Source: Cellvibrionaceae bacterium
Lineage (GTDB): Bacteria > Pseudomonadota > Gammaproteobacteria > Pseudomonadales > Cellvibrionaceae
Assembly: GCA_021151825.1 (NCBI GenBank)
Contig: JAGKWQ010000004.1
Location: 310,001 to 374,000, forward strand
Length of the DNA: 64,000 nt
Reading direction: 5' to 3'
Shown: positions 51,261 through 59,489 of the stretch, piece after piece
Layout: each line of letters opens with the position of its first letter
Position numbering within the stretch: position 1 is the stretch's first letter
Made by a program: the position numbers and the translations under genes
The notes under the pieces: model-generated
Databases searched by the model: none
Told to the model about the DNA's origin: nothing
Seen by the model: only the letters and a program-made list of their open reading frames with translations

Positions 51261-51938
51261 TTAAATGTCATTGGCCTCAATTTGATAGCCATTTTCCGCT
51301 AAAAGTTCACCATCAAGTTCGGTTTTGCCATTGGTCATTTTTAGTTTTCCCTCGGCAAACCATTTTACGGCTAGGGGATAAATGACGTGCTCTTGCTTCT
51401 GCACGCGCTTGGCCAACAGACCTGCATCATCGTTACTTAATACTGGAACTCTTGCTTGTACTATCACTGGGCCGCCATCCAGTTCGGCAGTGACAAAGTG
51501 CACGCTTACACCATGGTGGGTTTCGCCGGCATCAATCGCGCGTTGGTGAGTGTGCAGCCCTTGAAACTTGGGGAGCAGGGACGGGTGGATATTCAGCATG
51601 CGCCCTAAATAATGTTCGGTAAACGCCGGGGTTAATATACGCATAAAGCCCGCCAACACGACCAGCCCTGGGGTGTAGGCGTCGATGGTGCGCATCAGTT
51701 CGATGTCAAATGCTTCGCGGCTTGCAAAGTTTTTATGGTCCAGTACTAATGTAGGGATGCCCGCTTTGCTGGCGCGGGTTAAGCCCATAACTTCGGGGCG
51801 ATTGCTGATAACAGCGGCGATTTCTATGGGCAAATCGCCACCGGCAACGCCGTCAATCAGGGCTTGCAGATTGCTGCCGCTCCCGGAAATAAGAACTACA
51901 ACACGCAACTTTACAGCTTGGGACGCAGCTTGAGACAT
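51261..51938 (-). CDS. purN: Phosphoribosylglycinamide formyltransferase PurN
   Basis: This is a 225-residue enzyme that formylates GAR with 10-formyl-tetrahydrofolate in purine synthesis. Marks are VVLISGSGSNLQALID, the catalytic block 'MRILTPAFTEHYLGRMLNIHPSLLP', the His in HHGVSVHFVTAELDGG, and the late Asp. The C-terminus has about 10 extra residues. purM lies 3 bases upstream on the same strand. Confidence 0.95.
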   Translation of the reverse strand: MSQAASQAVKLRVVVLISGSGSNLQALIDGVAGGDLPIEIAAVISNRPEVMGLTRASKAGIPTLVLDHKNFASREAFDIELMRTIDAYTPGLVVLAGFMRILTPAFTEHYLGRMLNIHPSLLPKFQGLHTHQRAIDAGETHHGVSVHFVTAELDGGPVIVQARVPVLSNDDAGLLAKRVQKQEHVIYPLAVKWFAEGKLKMTNGKTELDGELLAENGYQIEANDI

Positions 51939-51941
51939 CGA

Positions 51942-52997
51942 TTAAAGGCCTTGCAGTTCAACACGGTGTTCATCGTCAACGGCTTTGGCGATATGGCCGA
52001 TCACAAAAGCGTTTTCGCCGGCAGCGCGCAGGATGTTCAGCGCGTTGTCTTTTTCGCTGGCAGGGATGGCAATTACCATACCTACACCGCAGTTAAAGGT
52101 GCGGTACATTTCGCGGATATCCACGTTGCCGCCTTTTTGCAGCCACTGGAAGACCGGTGGGAATGCCCAGCTTTTTGTATCGATTACCGCTTTGCAGCCT
52201 TCTGGCAGAACGCGTGGGATATTTTCAGTCAAGCCGCCGCCGGTGATGTGGGCCAATGCATTAACGTTGGACTCTTTAATCAATTTAAGAACGGATTTTA
52301 CGTAAATACGGGTTGGTTCCATCAGTGCATTTGCGAGTGGTTTGCCACCGCAATCCTGATTCAGATCGGCGTTGGTGACCTCGATAATTTTACGGATCAA
52401 TGAGTAGCCGTTGGAGTGTGGGCCGCTGGAAGTGAGAGCGATCAGGGTATCGCCTTCCTTTACTTTACTGCCGTCGATAATTTCGGATTTTTCTACTACG
52501 CCTACGCAGAAGCCGGCGAGATCGTAATCTTCGCCTTCGTACATGCCAGGCATTTCGGCAGTTTCGCCGCCTACCAGCGAGCAGCCGGAGAGTTCGCAGC
52601 CATCGCCAATGCCGGAAACTACAGCAGCAGCTACATCTACATTCAGTTTGCCGGTGGCGTAATAGTCCAGGAAGAACAGTGGCTCGGCGCCAGTTACAAC
52701 CAGATCATTGACACACATAGCGACGAGATCAATCCCGATGGTGTCATGTTTTTGCAGGTTCATTGCCAGGCGCAATTTGGTGCCCACGCCGTCAGTGCCA
52801 GACACCAATACTGGCTGGCGATAGCCCTCGGGAATTTCACACAGGGCTGCAAAGCCGCCCAAACCGGCCATTACCTCGGGGCGACGGGTGCGTTTGGCAA
52901 CGCTTTTGATGCGTTCTACCAATGCATCGCCCGCGTCAATATCAACGCCTGCATCTTTGTAGCTTAAGGATGGGGTAGGGGTTTGGTTTTGGCTCAT
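51942..52997 (-). CDS. purM: Phosphoribosylaminoimidazole synthetase PurM
   Basis: This is a 351-residue AIR synthetase that closes the imidazole ring using ATP. Marks are LSYKDAGVDIDAG, GLGGFAALCE, LVSGTDGVGTKLRLA, GGETAEMPGMY and the late 'HITGGGLTENIPRVLP'. The length is standard. It heads the purM-purN-DUF3108 operon and is divergent from the DUF2066 gene. Confidence 0.96.
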   Translation of the reverse strand: MSQNQTPTPSLSYKDAGVDIDAGDALVERIKSVAKRTRRPEVMAGLGGFAALCEIPEGYRQPVLVSGTDGVGTKLRLAMNLQKHDTIGIDLVAMCVNDLVVTGAEPLFFLDYYATGKLNVDVAAAVVSGIGDGCELSGCSLVGGETAEMPGMYEGEDYDLAGFCVGVVEKSEIIDGSKVKEGDTLIALTSSGPHSNGYSLIRKIIEVTNADLNQDCGGKPLANALMEPTRIYVKSVLKLIKESNVNALAHITGGGLTENIPRVLPEGCKAVIDTKSWAFPPVFQWLQKGGNVDIREMYRTFNCGVGMVIAIPASEKDNALNILRAAGENAFVIGHIAKAVDDEHRVELQGL

Positions 52998-53211
52998 AAG
53001 AAAGGGCTCACAGCTCTGGCAGTTGGAGTGGTTTAAAAAAAGGCCGCCATTCTAGCAGCTTATGGCTGCGCAGGGGGAAACTTGCGGGAAATTGCCAAAA
53101 ATTGTCCTTATGGTTTAAAGGGAATTGTGATAATCGCCGTCGCCAGTTGGAGCAAGCCTGCTACAATGCCGGCCTTTCCATGTTGAATGATCACTTAATC
53201 AGGGGTTAGCT

Positions 53212-54474
53212 TTGGTGCGTTCTCTGTTGTTGCGTATGCTGCTGTTAGCCGTTTTACCACTTGCCGGTTGGGTCAATGCCGGGCAAATCGTGGACATTTA
53301 CCGTGCTGAAATGCTGGTAAAAAATCAATCAGAAGCAGAACGAAATGCTGCGGCCCGCGCCAGTTTTGGTGAATTGATTGTACGGGTTTCAGGTCAGCGC
53401 GCAGCCATCAGCCATCCGGCCATCCAACAAGCATTGCCGAATGCACAAAATTATCTATTTGGCTTCGCTTACAAATCGACCACTGAAAAAGTCACTGAAG
53501 ATGGAAAAAGTATTCCCGCCACCGGTTTGCAATTAAATTTTGAACCGCGGGCCATTGAGAAATTATTGCGCGATGCACAATTGCCGCTGTGGCCGGCAAC
53601 TCGCCCTAAAATATTGGTGTGGTTAGTTGCAAAAGGCCCGGCAGGTTTGCGTGCAGTGCCGCAGCCAAATGATTTACAGGCGATGCAAGCGCAAGCCACT
53701 TACCGTGGCTTGCCGCTTGCATTTCCACAACAAGATGGCGAATTAGCAGCGAATGATCTCTGGTCGGTTAACGTAGAAAAAATTAAAGCCGCCTCATTGC
53801 GTTACAAAGCAGATGCCATTTTGGTGGGGCGATATACTCCGTCTAATTCCGGACCAATCCCTGCTCCTTCAAGCGCAAGTAATGAAGCAATAGATAGTGC
53901 AAACGCACCGTTAGGTTCATTGGGCCCTTGGGTCGGCGATTGGCAATTGCTGCATGCCGGGAACGTCCAGTCGTTCACCGATGAAACACCGGAAGCCGGT
54001 GGTTTATTCGCATCGGCGATTGATCGAGCAGCAGATTATTTTGCTAACCAATATGCGATTACACCCACCAATCAAGGTCCGCAAAATATTGTGCTGCACG
54101 TGCGCAATATCACTAGCTTTGGCGCTTTTAAAGAAGTGCAACGCTATTTGGGGGAGTTGGCGATGGTGCAACGAATGGAGGTGGTAACAGTAAACCCTGA
54201 AGGTTTGCTGGTGCGCTTGACTGCTGAAGGCGATACCAAATTACTGCTCAGTACGCTCGCGCTAGGGCGGCGCCTCGTTCCGGATATGGCAGGTGTAGCT
54301 GTAACGAGTGGTTCGTCTGCGCCTTCTGCTGATATTGATGCGGAAGCGATGGCGGAATTGGATCAGGCGTTGGCCAGTGAACAACAAAATACCGTTCCGC
54401 AATCTATTCCAGCTACTGCTCCTGCCCACGCAGGTACATTGGAAGATCCGTTAATTTTCGTTTGGCAAAAATAG
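53212..54474 (+). CDS. DUF2066 domain-containing exported protein
   Basis: This is a 420-residue protein with a signal peptide (LLLRMLLLAVLPLAGWVNA). DUF2066 spans most of the chain: 'VDIYRAEMLVKNQSEAERNAA', 'LIVRVSGQRA', 'FEPRAIEKLLRDAQLPLWP', and 'DAILVGRYTPS'. The C-terminal ~60 residues are polar. The start is TTG at 53212 or GTG at 53215; AGGGG is 6 or 9 bases upstream, so both are possible. hda follows after 18 bases. DUF2066 between purM and hda is conserved in gammaproteobacteria, but its function is unknown. Confidence 0.88.
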   Translation: MVRSLLLRMLLLAVLPLAGWVNAGQIVDIYRAEMLVKNQSEAERNAAARASFGELIVRVSGQRAAISHPAIQQALPNAQNYLFGFAYKSTTEKVTEDGKSIPATGLQLNFEPRAIEKLLRDAQLPLWPATRPKILVWLVAKGPAGLRAVPQPNDLQAMQAQATYRGLPLAFPQQDGELAANDLWSVNVEKIKAASLRYKADAILVGRYTPSNSGPIPAPSSASNEAIDSANAPLGSLGPWVGDWQLLHAGNVQSFTDETPEAGGLFASAIDRAADYFANQYAITPTNQGPQNIVLHVRNITSFGAFKEVQRYLGELAMVQRMEVVTVNPEGLLVRLTAEGDTKLLLSTLALGRRLVPDMAGVAVTSGSSAPSADIDAEAMAELDQALASEQQNTVPQSIPATAPAHAGTLEDPLIFVWQK

Positions 54475-54492
54475 AGTTTGGCAGAAGTAGTT

Positions 54493-55206
54493 ATGATTAA
54501 CTTGCCGCAGCAATTATCCCTCAGCGTCAATTTAAATGATGACGCGACCTTTGAAAATTTTTACGCCCCGGCGCAAACCCACAACGCGATGGTTGTGCAA
54601 GGTTTGCGTGAGCAGCTTGATGGTAACGGGGAAGCATTTGTTTACTTGTGGGGTGCTCCCGGCTGTGGATTGACCCATCTGTTGCAAGCAGCCTGTCATC
54701 AGGCACAAGAGCTGGGCTTAGCAGCACAGTACCTTCCTTTGCGCGACCTTGTAGGTTATGCGCCCGATGAATTATTTGTCGGACTGGAAGATCTGGATCT
54801 TGTTTGCCTGGATTGTTTACCCAGTATCGCTGGCCGTTCAGATTGGGAGTTGGCGATTTTCAATTTATACAATCGCCTGCGCGAACAAGGCAAACGTTTA
54901 CTCGTAGCCGCAGAGCATAGTCCGCGTGAGTTGGAAATTTCCCTGGAAGATTTACGTTCGCGCTTGCAGTGGGGCATCACTTATCAGGTGCATAGCCTTG
55001 GTGATGAAGACAAGCAGCAAGCATTGCAATTGCGTGCTCGTGCTCGCGGCCTGGAATTGGGGGATGATGTTGCGCAATACATAATCCAGCGCTTGCCGCG
55101 TGATACCAATGAACTGTTTTGGCAATTGCAGCGTTTGGACCATGCTTCGCTGGCTGAACAACGTAAATTGACGATTCCTTTTGTAAAGAAAGTATTAGCA
55201 ATTTGA
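54493..55206 (+). CDS. hda: DnaA inactivator Hda
   Basis: This is a 237-residue AAA+ protein that, with the sliding clamp, makes DnaA hydrolyse its ATP after initiation. The N-terminal clamp-binding peptide is QQLSLSVNL (Q-x2-L-x-L type). The Walker A-like loop is WGAPGCGLTHLLQA, Walker B is LVCLDCLPSI, and the sensor region has 'LQRLDHASLAEQRKLTIPFVKK'. ATG at 54493 places the clamp motif at its usual position; the TTG at 54478 is rejected. Confidence 0.93.
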   Translation: MINLPQQLSLSVNLNDDATFENFYAPAQTHNAMVVQGLREQLDGNGEAFVYLWGAPGCGLTHLLQAACHQAQELGLAAQYLPLRDLVGYAPDELFVGLEDLDLVCLDCLPSIAGRSDWELAIFNLYNRLREQGKRLLVAAEHSPRELEISLEDLRSRLQWGITYQVHSLGDEDKQQALQLRARARGLELGDDVAQYIIQRLPRDTNELFWQLQRLDHASLAEQRKLTIPFVKKVLAI

Positions 55207-55407
55207 TCCCGTCGGGTATCGCACCCACAATTCTCTTCTATCGTGTGACCACTTCCCGTATTTGCGTAAACCGGGGCGACGGATATTTATTCGCGCCTTA
55301 GTTTATGCAGATGTTTTTATCTCTGAAAACAACAACAGCAATAATTACAATCTGGCTGGCACGCAATTTTTTCGCACTTGTTCACCGACACAATAATGGA
55401 GAATGCA

Positions 55408-57201
55408 ATGCCTTTTATATTCCTGACACGCTCGAATTTAGCTCACATCATTGCAGTAGCTAGCCTTTCCTGTTTTCTTGTTGCTTGTGGCAACAGCGGC
55501 GATTCCAATAATTCTTCAACAGTTGCCAGTGTGGTAAGTTCCAGTACAAATACTGGTTTGATCAAAATAAACCAGCTGGGATTTTTACCCGAGTCCGCAA
55601 AATTAGCAGTGGTGCCTGACGTTGCTGCCAGCACTTTTAAATTACTAAAAGCGGGTACGGATACCGAAGTATTTAGTGGGGCCTTAAGTGCGGCAGCAGC
55701 ATGGGATGCCTCTGGTGAAAACGTCAAACTGGCGGATTTTTCCAGCGTAAAAACACCTGGCGATTATCAGCTGCGTGTTGATAGTGTTGCAGACTCACAC
55801 GTATTTAGCATCGCGCCTGATGTATATAGCGCATTGAATGCCGCGAGCATTAAAGCATTTTATTTCAATCGCAGCGGCATTGAATTGTTGCCTGAGTTTG
55901 CCGGGAAATTTGCGCGGCCGCTCGGGCATCCCGATACACAAGTATTAATTCATCCCTCTGCAGCGAGTGATGCGCGCCCGGCGGGGGCGATTGTATCCAG
56001 CCCCAAAGGTTGGTACGACGCTGGCGATTACAATAAATACATTGTGAACTCGGGCATTTCCACTTACACCTTGCTGGCCGCATATGAACATTTTCCGGAA
56101 ATATTTAACAGCCAGAATTTAGTGATTCCCGAGAGTGGCAACGCGTTACCGGATTTACTGGATGAAGCGCTATGGAATCTGGAATGGATGCTGACCATGC
56201 AAGACCCGAATGATGGTGGTGTCTATCACAAACTCACCAACAAAAATTTTGATGGCACGGTGATGCCCGATCAAGCCACCAGCGAGCGTTACCTGGTGCA
56301 AAAAACTACCGCTGCTGCGCTGGATTTTGCGGCGGTAATGGCGACTGCCAGCCGTGTGTTTGCCCCTTATGAAACGCAATTGCCTGGGCTCTCTGCAAAA
56401 ATGCTGGCAGCGGCGGAATCTGCCTGGACTTGGGCGAATACTAACCCCGCTGTTATTTACCAACAGCCTGCCGACGTGTTTACCGGGCAATATGGCGATA
56501 AAACATTAGGTGATGAATTTGCATGGGCTGCTGCCGAGTTATATATCTCTACCCAAAAAGATGGTTACTACACCGCGTTGAAACCCACCAAAGTATTTAA
56601 TTCGGTTCCGTCGTGGGGCGATGTACATGGATTGGCGTGGGTATCTCTGGCGCACCATCGCAATAAGCTCTCGCCCGTTGCTGATCAGGCATTAATTGCC
56701 AATCGCATTAACACCCTTGCCGATAAGTTGATATCAGCGTGGCTGGCATCGCCTTACAAAGTCAGTATGGAGAAAAATGATTTTGTCTGGGGCAGCAATT
56801 CCGCTGCGTTAAACCAGGCGATGATGTTATTACAGGCGTACCGTTTGAATGGCAAGCGCGACTATCTGGATGCCTCCCAATCTTTGCTCGATTACGTGTT
56901 GGGGCGCAACGCAACTGATACCTCATTTGTAACGGGGTTTGGGGAAAAGTCGACGCTGCATCCGCACCATCGTCCATCAGAAGCGGATGGGATTCCCGAA
57001 CCCATTCCCGGTTTTATCGCCGGTGGTCCGCAGCCGGGCCAGCAGGATAAATCCGATTGCCAGGCTGTTTATCCCTCTAGTGTTGCGGCTAAATCGTATC
57101 TGGATAATTACTGCAGTTATGCCAGTAATGAAATTGCAATTAACTGGAATGCGCCACTGGTATATGTATCAGCCGCGCTCCAGGCATTAACCCCAAAATA
57201 G
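55408..57201 (+). CDS. GH9 glycoside hydrolase lipoprotein
   Basis: This is a 597-residue probable outer-membrane lipoprotein (lipobox LVAC, Cys at 27) acting on cellulose-type or other beta-glucans. An Ig-like CelD_N domain (about 50-130; IKINQLGFLPESAKLAVV) precedes the (alpha/alpha)6 catalytic domain. Catalytic residues are visible: YDAGDYNKY (D204, D207), HHRPSEADG and the acid E575 in SNEIAINWNAP. The start at 55408 has GGAG 6 bases upstream. No separate cellulose-binding domain is present, so it may act on soluble oligosaccharides at the cell surface (inference). A terminator follows. Confidence 0.92.
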   Translation: MPFIFLTRSNLAHIIAVASLSCFLVACGNSGDSNNSSTVASVVSSSTNTGLIKINQLGFLPESAKLAVVPDVAASTFKLLKAGTDTEVFSGALSAAAAWDASGENVKLADFSSVKTPGDYQLRVDSVADSHVFSIAPDVYSALNAASIKAFYFNRSGIELLPEFAGKFARPLGHPDTQVLIHPSAASDARPAGAIVSSPKGWYDAGDYNKYIVNSGISTYTLLAAYEHFPEIFNSQNLVIPESGNALPDLLDEALWNLEWMLTMQDPNDGGVYHKLTNKNFDGTVMPDQATSERYLVQKTTAAALDFAAVMATASRVFAPYETQLPGLSAKMLAAAESAWTWANTNPAVIYQQPADVFTGQYGDKTLGDEFAWAAAELYISTQKDGYYTALKPTKVFNSVPSWGDVHGLAWVSLAHHRNKLSPVADQALIANRINTLADKLISAWLASPYKVSMEKNDFVWGSNSAALNQAMMLLQAYRLNGKRDYLDASQSLLDYVLGRNATDTSFVTGFGEKSTLHPHHRPSEADGIPEPIPGFIAGGPQPGQQDKSDCQAVYPSSVAAKSYLDNYCSYASNEIAINWNAPLVYVSAALQALTPK

Positions 57202-57232
57202 TTCTCCTTGTTTCATTGTTGTGCAAGTTATG

Positions 57233-57256
57233 AAGCCAGTGTTTGCTGGCTTTTTT
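57233..57256 (+). terminator. Rho-independent terminator after the GH9 gene
   Basis: AAGCCAG (57233-57239) pairs with CTGGCTT (57246-57252) around TGTTTG, followed by TTTT. Confidence 0.8.
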
Positions 57257-57371
57257 ATGCCTGAGTAAAAACCCTCATAACGATTCTTTACGTTGCTGCT
57301 GGCTTTTGGCCAAACCGGACTATGCTTTAGGAATTTCAGTCAGGCGTCGCAACGACGGCGAGGGAGCCACT

Positions 57372-59261
57372 ATGAAACTCAACAGTCTGAACACCAAGAT
57401 GATGTCCATCATCCTGCTGGTCGTTATCAGTTATGTCATCACCTTATGGGTGCTAAATTCCCAGGCTAGCCATATGCAACATGATCTGGCTGCGGAGTAC
57501 GCCGAAGAGCTGGCCCAGCATGAAGCCTTCAGTGTAAAGGGGCGGCTGGAGGTGGCGATGAGTGCGTCACGCAATTTGGCGACTGCATTGGTGGCGCTAC
57601 GTTTGACCAATCCTGAGCGTAAAGTAGCGGATGAATTACTGCGTCAATTCCTGCAAAACAATCCGGATTTTTTAGCCGTGTGGACTGCATTTGAACCCAA
57701 TGCATTTGATGGCAAAGATAATAACTTTCGCAACACCAATGCGCACGATACCACTGGCCGTTATGTGCCTTACTGGAATCGTGGCGCGGGCAATCTCGCC
57801 GTTGAAGCGTTAGTGGATTACGACAAACCCGGTGCTGGTGATTATTATTTACTAGCCAAAAACAGCCGCGAGGAAACGTTGATCGAACCTTATATTTACA
57901 GTGTGGGTGGCAAGGAAACACTGATCACTACTGTGGCGGTTCCCATTATTTATAACGGTCAAGTGTTGGGTGTAGCGGGTGTGGATATCGCGCTTTCTGA
58001 TTATCAGGCGCAAGTCAGTAAAATAAAACCTTACGATATTGGCTACGCCAGTTTGTTATCTCACAGCGGAATTTATGTGGGGGATGGCAATGCAAAAAAT
58101 GTGGGTGAAAAAATTACTGATCCTGATTTATTAAATGCCGTCGATAGTGGAAAAATATTGGGCCGCGATTTATTTGATGATCATCTGCAAGCAAATGCTT
58201 ATCAGGTTGCAGTACCGGTTAACGTTGGCAAAACCACGTCACCCTGGTCATTTCGCGTGAGTGTTCCCGCAGAACGAATGATGGAAGATGTGATTGAAAT
58301 GCGTCGCGTGGCGATTTTAATTGGTGTGGTCAGCATTTTTATTGTGGCCGCCATTTTAATCTGGTGTATTCGCACCTGGATATTAAATCCTGTTAATAGC
58401 GCGCGTGATGCCGCATTGCGTATGGCAGAAGGGGATTTATCGGTTGCTATCCATGTGCGTGGCAATGATGAAATTGCGCAATTACTCGGCGCTATGAAAA
58501 CGATGAGTGAAAAGTTGGTGAATATTATTGCCAATATTCGCCATGCGGCGCAGGAGTTGGTGCAGTCCAGTGAACAGATTGGCAGTACCTCGCAAAGTTT
58601 ATCGCAAGCGGCAACACAACAAGCTGCAACAGTGGAGGAGACCAGCGCTTCGGTAGAAGAAATTTCCGCCGCTGTCGCACAAAATTCCGATAATGCCCAA
58701 GCCACTGATTCCATCGCCAGCCAAAGTGCAAAATCGGCAGCGCAAGGTGGTGACGCAGTGCGTGAAACGGTAGCGGCCATGCGCCAGATTGCGGAAAAAA
58801 TCAGTTTGGTTGATGAAATTGCTTACCAAACTAATTTACTCGCATTAAATGCAGCAATCGAAGCGGGTAGGGCTGGCGAGCATGGGCGCGGTTTTGCGGT
58901 AGTAGCCGCAGAGGTTCGCAAGCTGGCGCAGCGTAGTCAGTTAGCGGCGCAGGACATCGGCGCAGTCGCAGGAAAAAGTGTACAGATGGCGGAGCGTGCC
59001 GGTAGTTTGTTAAATGAGATGTTGCCTTCAATTCGTAAAACGGCAGATCTCGTACAGGAAATCAGCGCAGCATCCAGTGAACAATCCAAAGGGTTGGAGC
59101 AAATTAACTCTGCAGTGAGTCAATTGGCGCAAACCACACAAGTAAACGCCTCGGCTGCTGAAGAGCTGAATAGTACGGCGGAGGAAATGAGTAACCAGGC
59201 CGTGCAATTACAAGAAATGATGGAATTTTTTGTTATCAATAAAAACGCTTATCAAACCTGA
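57372..59261 (+). CDS. Methyl-accepting chemotaxis protein with dCache sensor
   Basis: This is a 629-residue chemoreceptor. The N-terminal membrane helix (MMSIILLVVISYVITLWVL) and the second (VAILIGVVSIFIVAAILIW, near residue 320) flank a periplasmic dCache_1 domain of about 270 residues, with WTAFEPNAFDGKD and 'TTVAVPIIYNGQVLGVAGVDI'. A HAMP domain follows, then the signalling domain with the hairpin tip EIAYQTNLLALNAAIEAGRAG (split as EIAYQTNLLALN and AAIEAGRAGEHGRGF). No C-terminal CheR-binding pentapeptide is present. ATG at 57372 follows GAGGGAG. The neighbouring GH9 and sugar dehydrogenase suggest a sugar-related ligand. Confidence 0.92.
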   Translation: MKLNSLNTKMMSIILLVVISYVITLWVLNSQASHMQHDLAAEYAEELAQHEAFSVKGRLEVAMSASRNLATALVALRLTNPERKVADELLRQFLQNNPDFLAVWTAFEPNAFDGKDNNFRNTNAHDTTGRYVPYWNRGAGNLAVEALVDYDKPGAGDYYLLAKNSREETLIEPYIYSVGGKETLITTVAVPIIYNGQVLGVAGVDIALSDYQAQVSKIKPYDIGYASLLSHSGIYVGDGNAKNVGEKITDPDLLNAVDSGKILGRDLFDDHLQANAYQVAVPVNVGKTTSPWSFRVSVPAERMMEDVIEMRRVAILIGVVSIFIVAAILIWCIRTWILNPVNSARDAALRMAEGDLSVAIHVRGNDEIAQLLGAMKTMSEKLVNIIANIRHAAQELVQSSEQIGSTSQSLSQAATQQAATVEETSASVEEISAAVAQNSDNAQATDSIASQSAKSAAQGGDAVRETVAAMRQIAEKISLVDEIAYQTNLLALNAAIEAGRAGEHGRGFAVVAAEVRKLAQRSQLAAQDIGAVAGKSVQMAERAGSLLNEMLPSIRKTADLVQEISAASSEQSKGLEQINSAVSQLAQTTQVNASAAEELNSTAEEMSNQAVQLQEMMEFFVINKNAYQT

Positions 59262-59308
59262 GAAAATTGCTACGGCTACTCCTGATTGAATGTGTATTGA
59301 TCATCCCC

Positions 59309-59335
59309 AACGCCAGCTTAATGCTGGCGTTTTTA
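59309..59335 (+). terminator. Rho-independent terminator after the chemoreceptor gene
   Basis: AACGCCAGC (59309-59317) pairs with GCTGGCGTT (59323-59331) around TTAAT, followed by a T-run. Confidence 0.88.
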
Positions 59336-59489
59336 TTGAAGGTTGTTTTTTGCAAAGCAGTTTTTATGTGTGTGGTTTCTTTCTTTTAGTGAAATTTTAT
59401 TTATGTGAATAGTGCGTTGGTTTTAGGGATCTAACCGGCGCATTATGAGTCCATATAACACATAAACCGTGAACGCTGAGGGATGTGCC

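Noticed and set aside
51864..52967. Two frames of about 180 residues antisense to purM/purN
   Set aside because: They mirror the clearly real purM and purN genes and have no independent support.
58202..58780. 192-residue antisense frame over the chemoreceptor gene
   Set aside because: It is a shadow of the Ala/Glu/Ser-rich coiled-coil coding sequence, with no ribosome site and no family resemblance.
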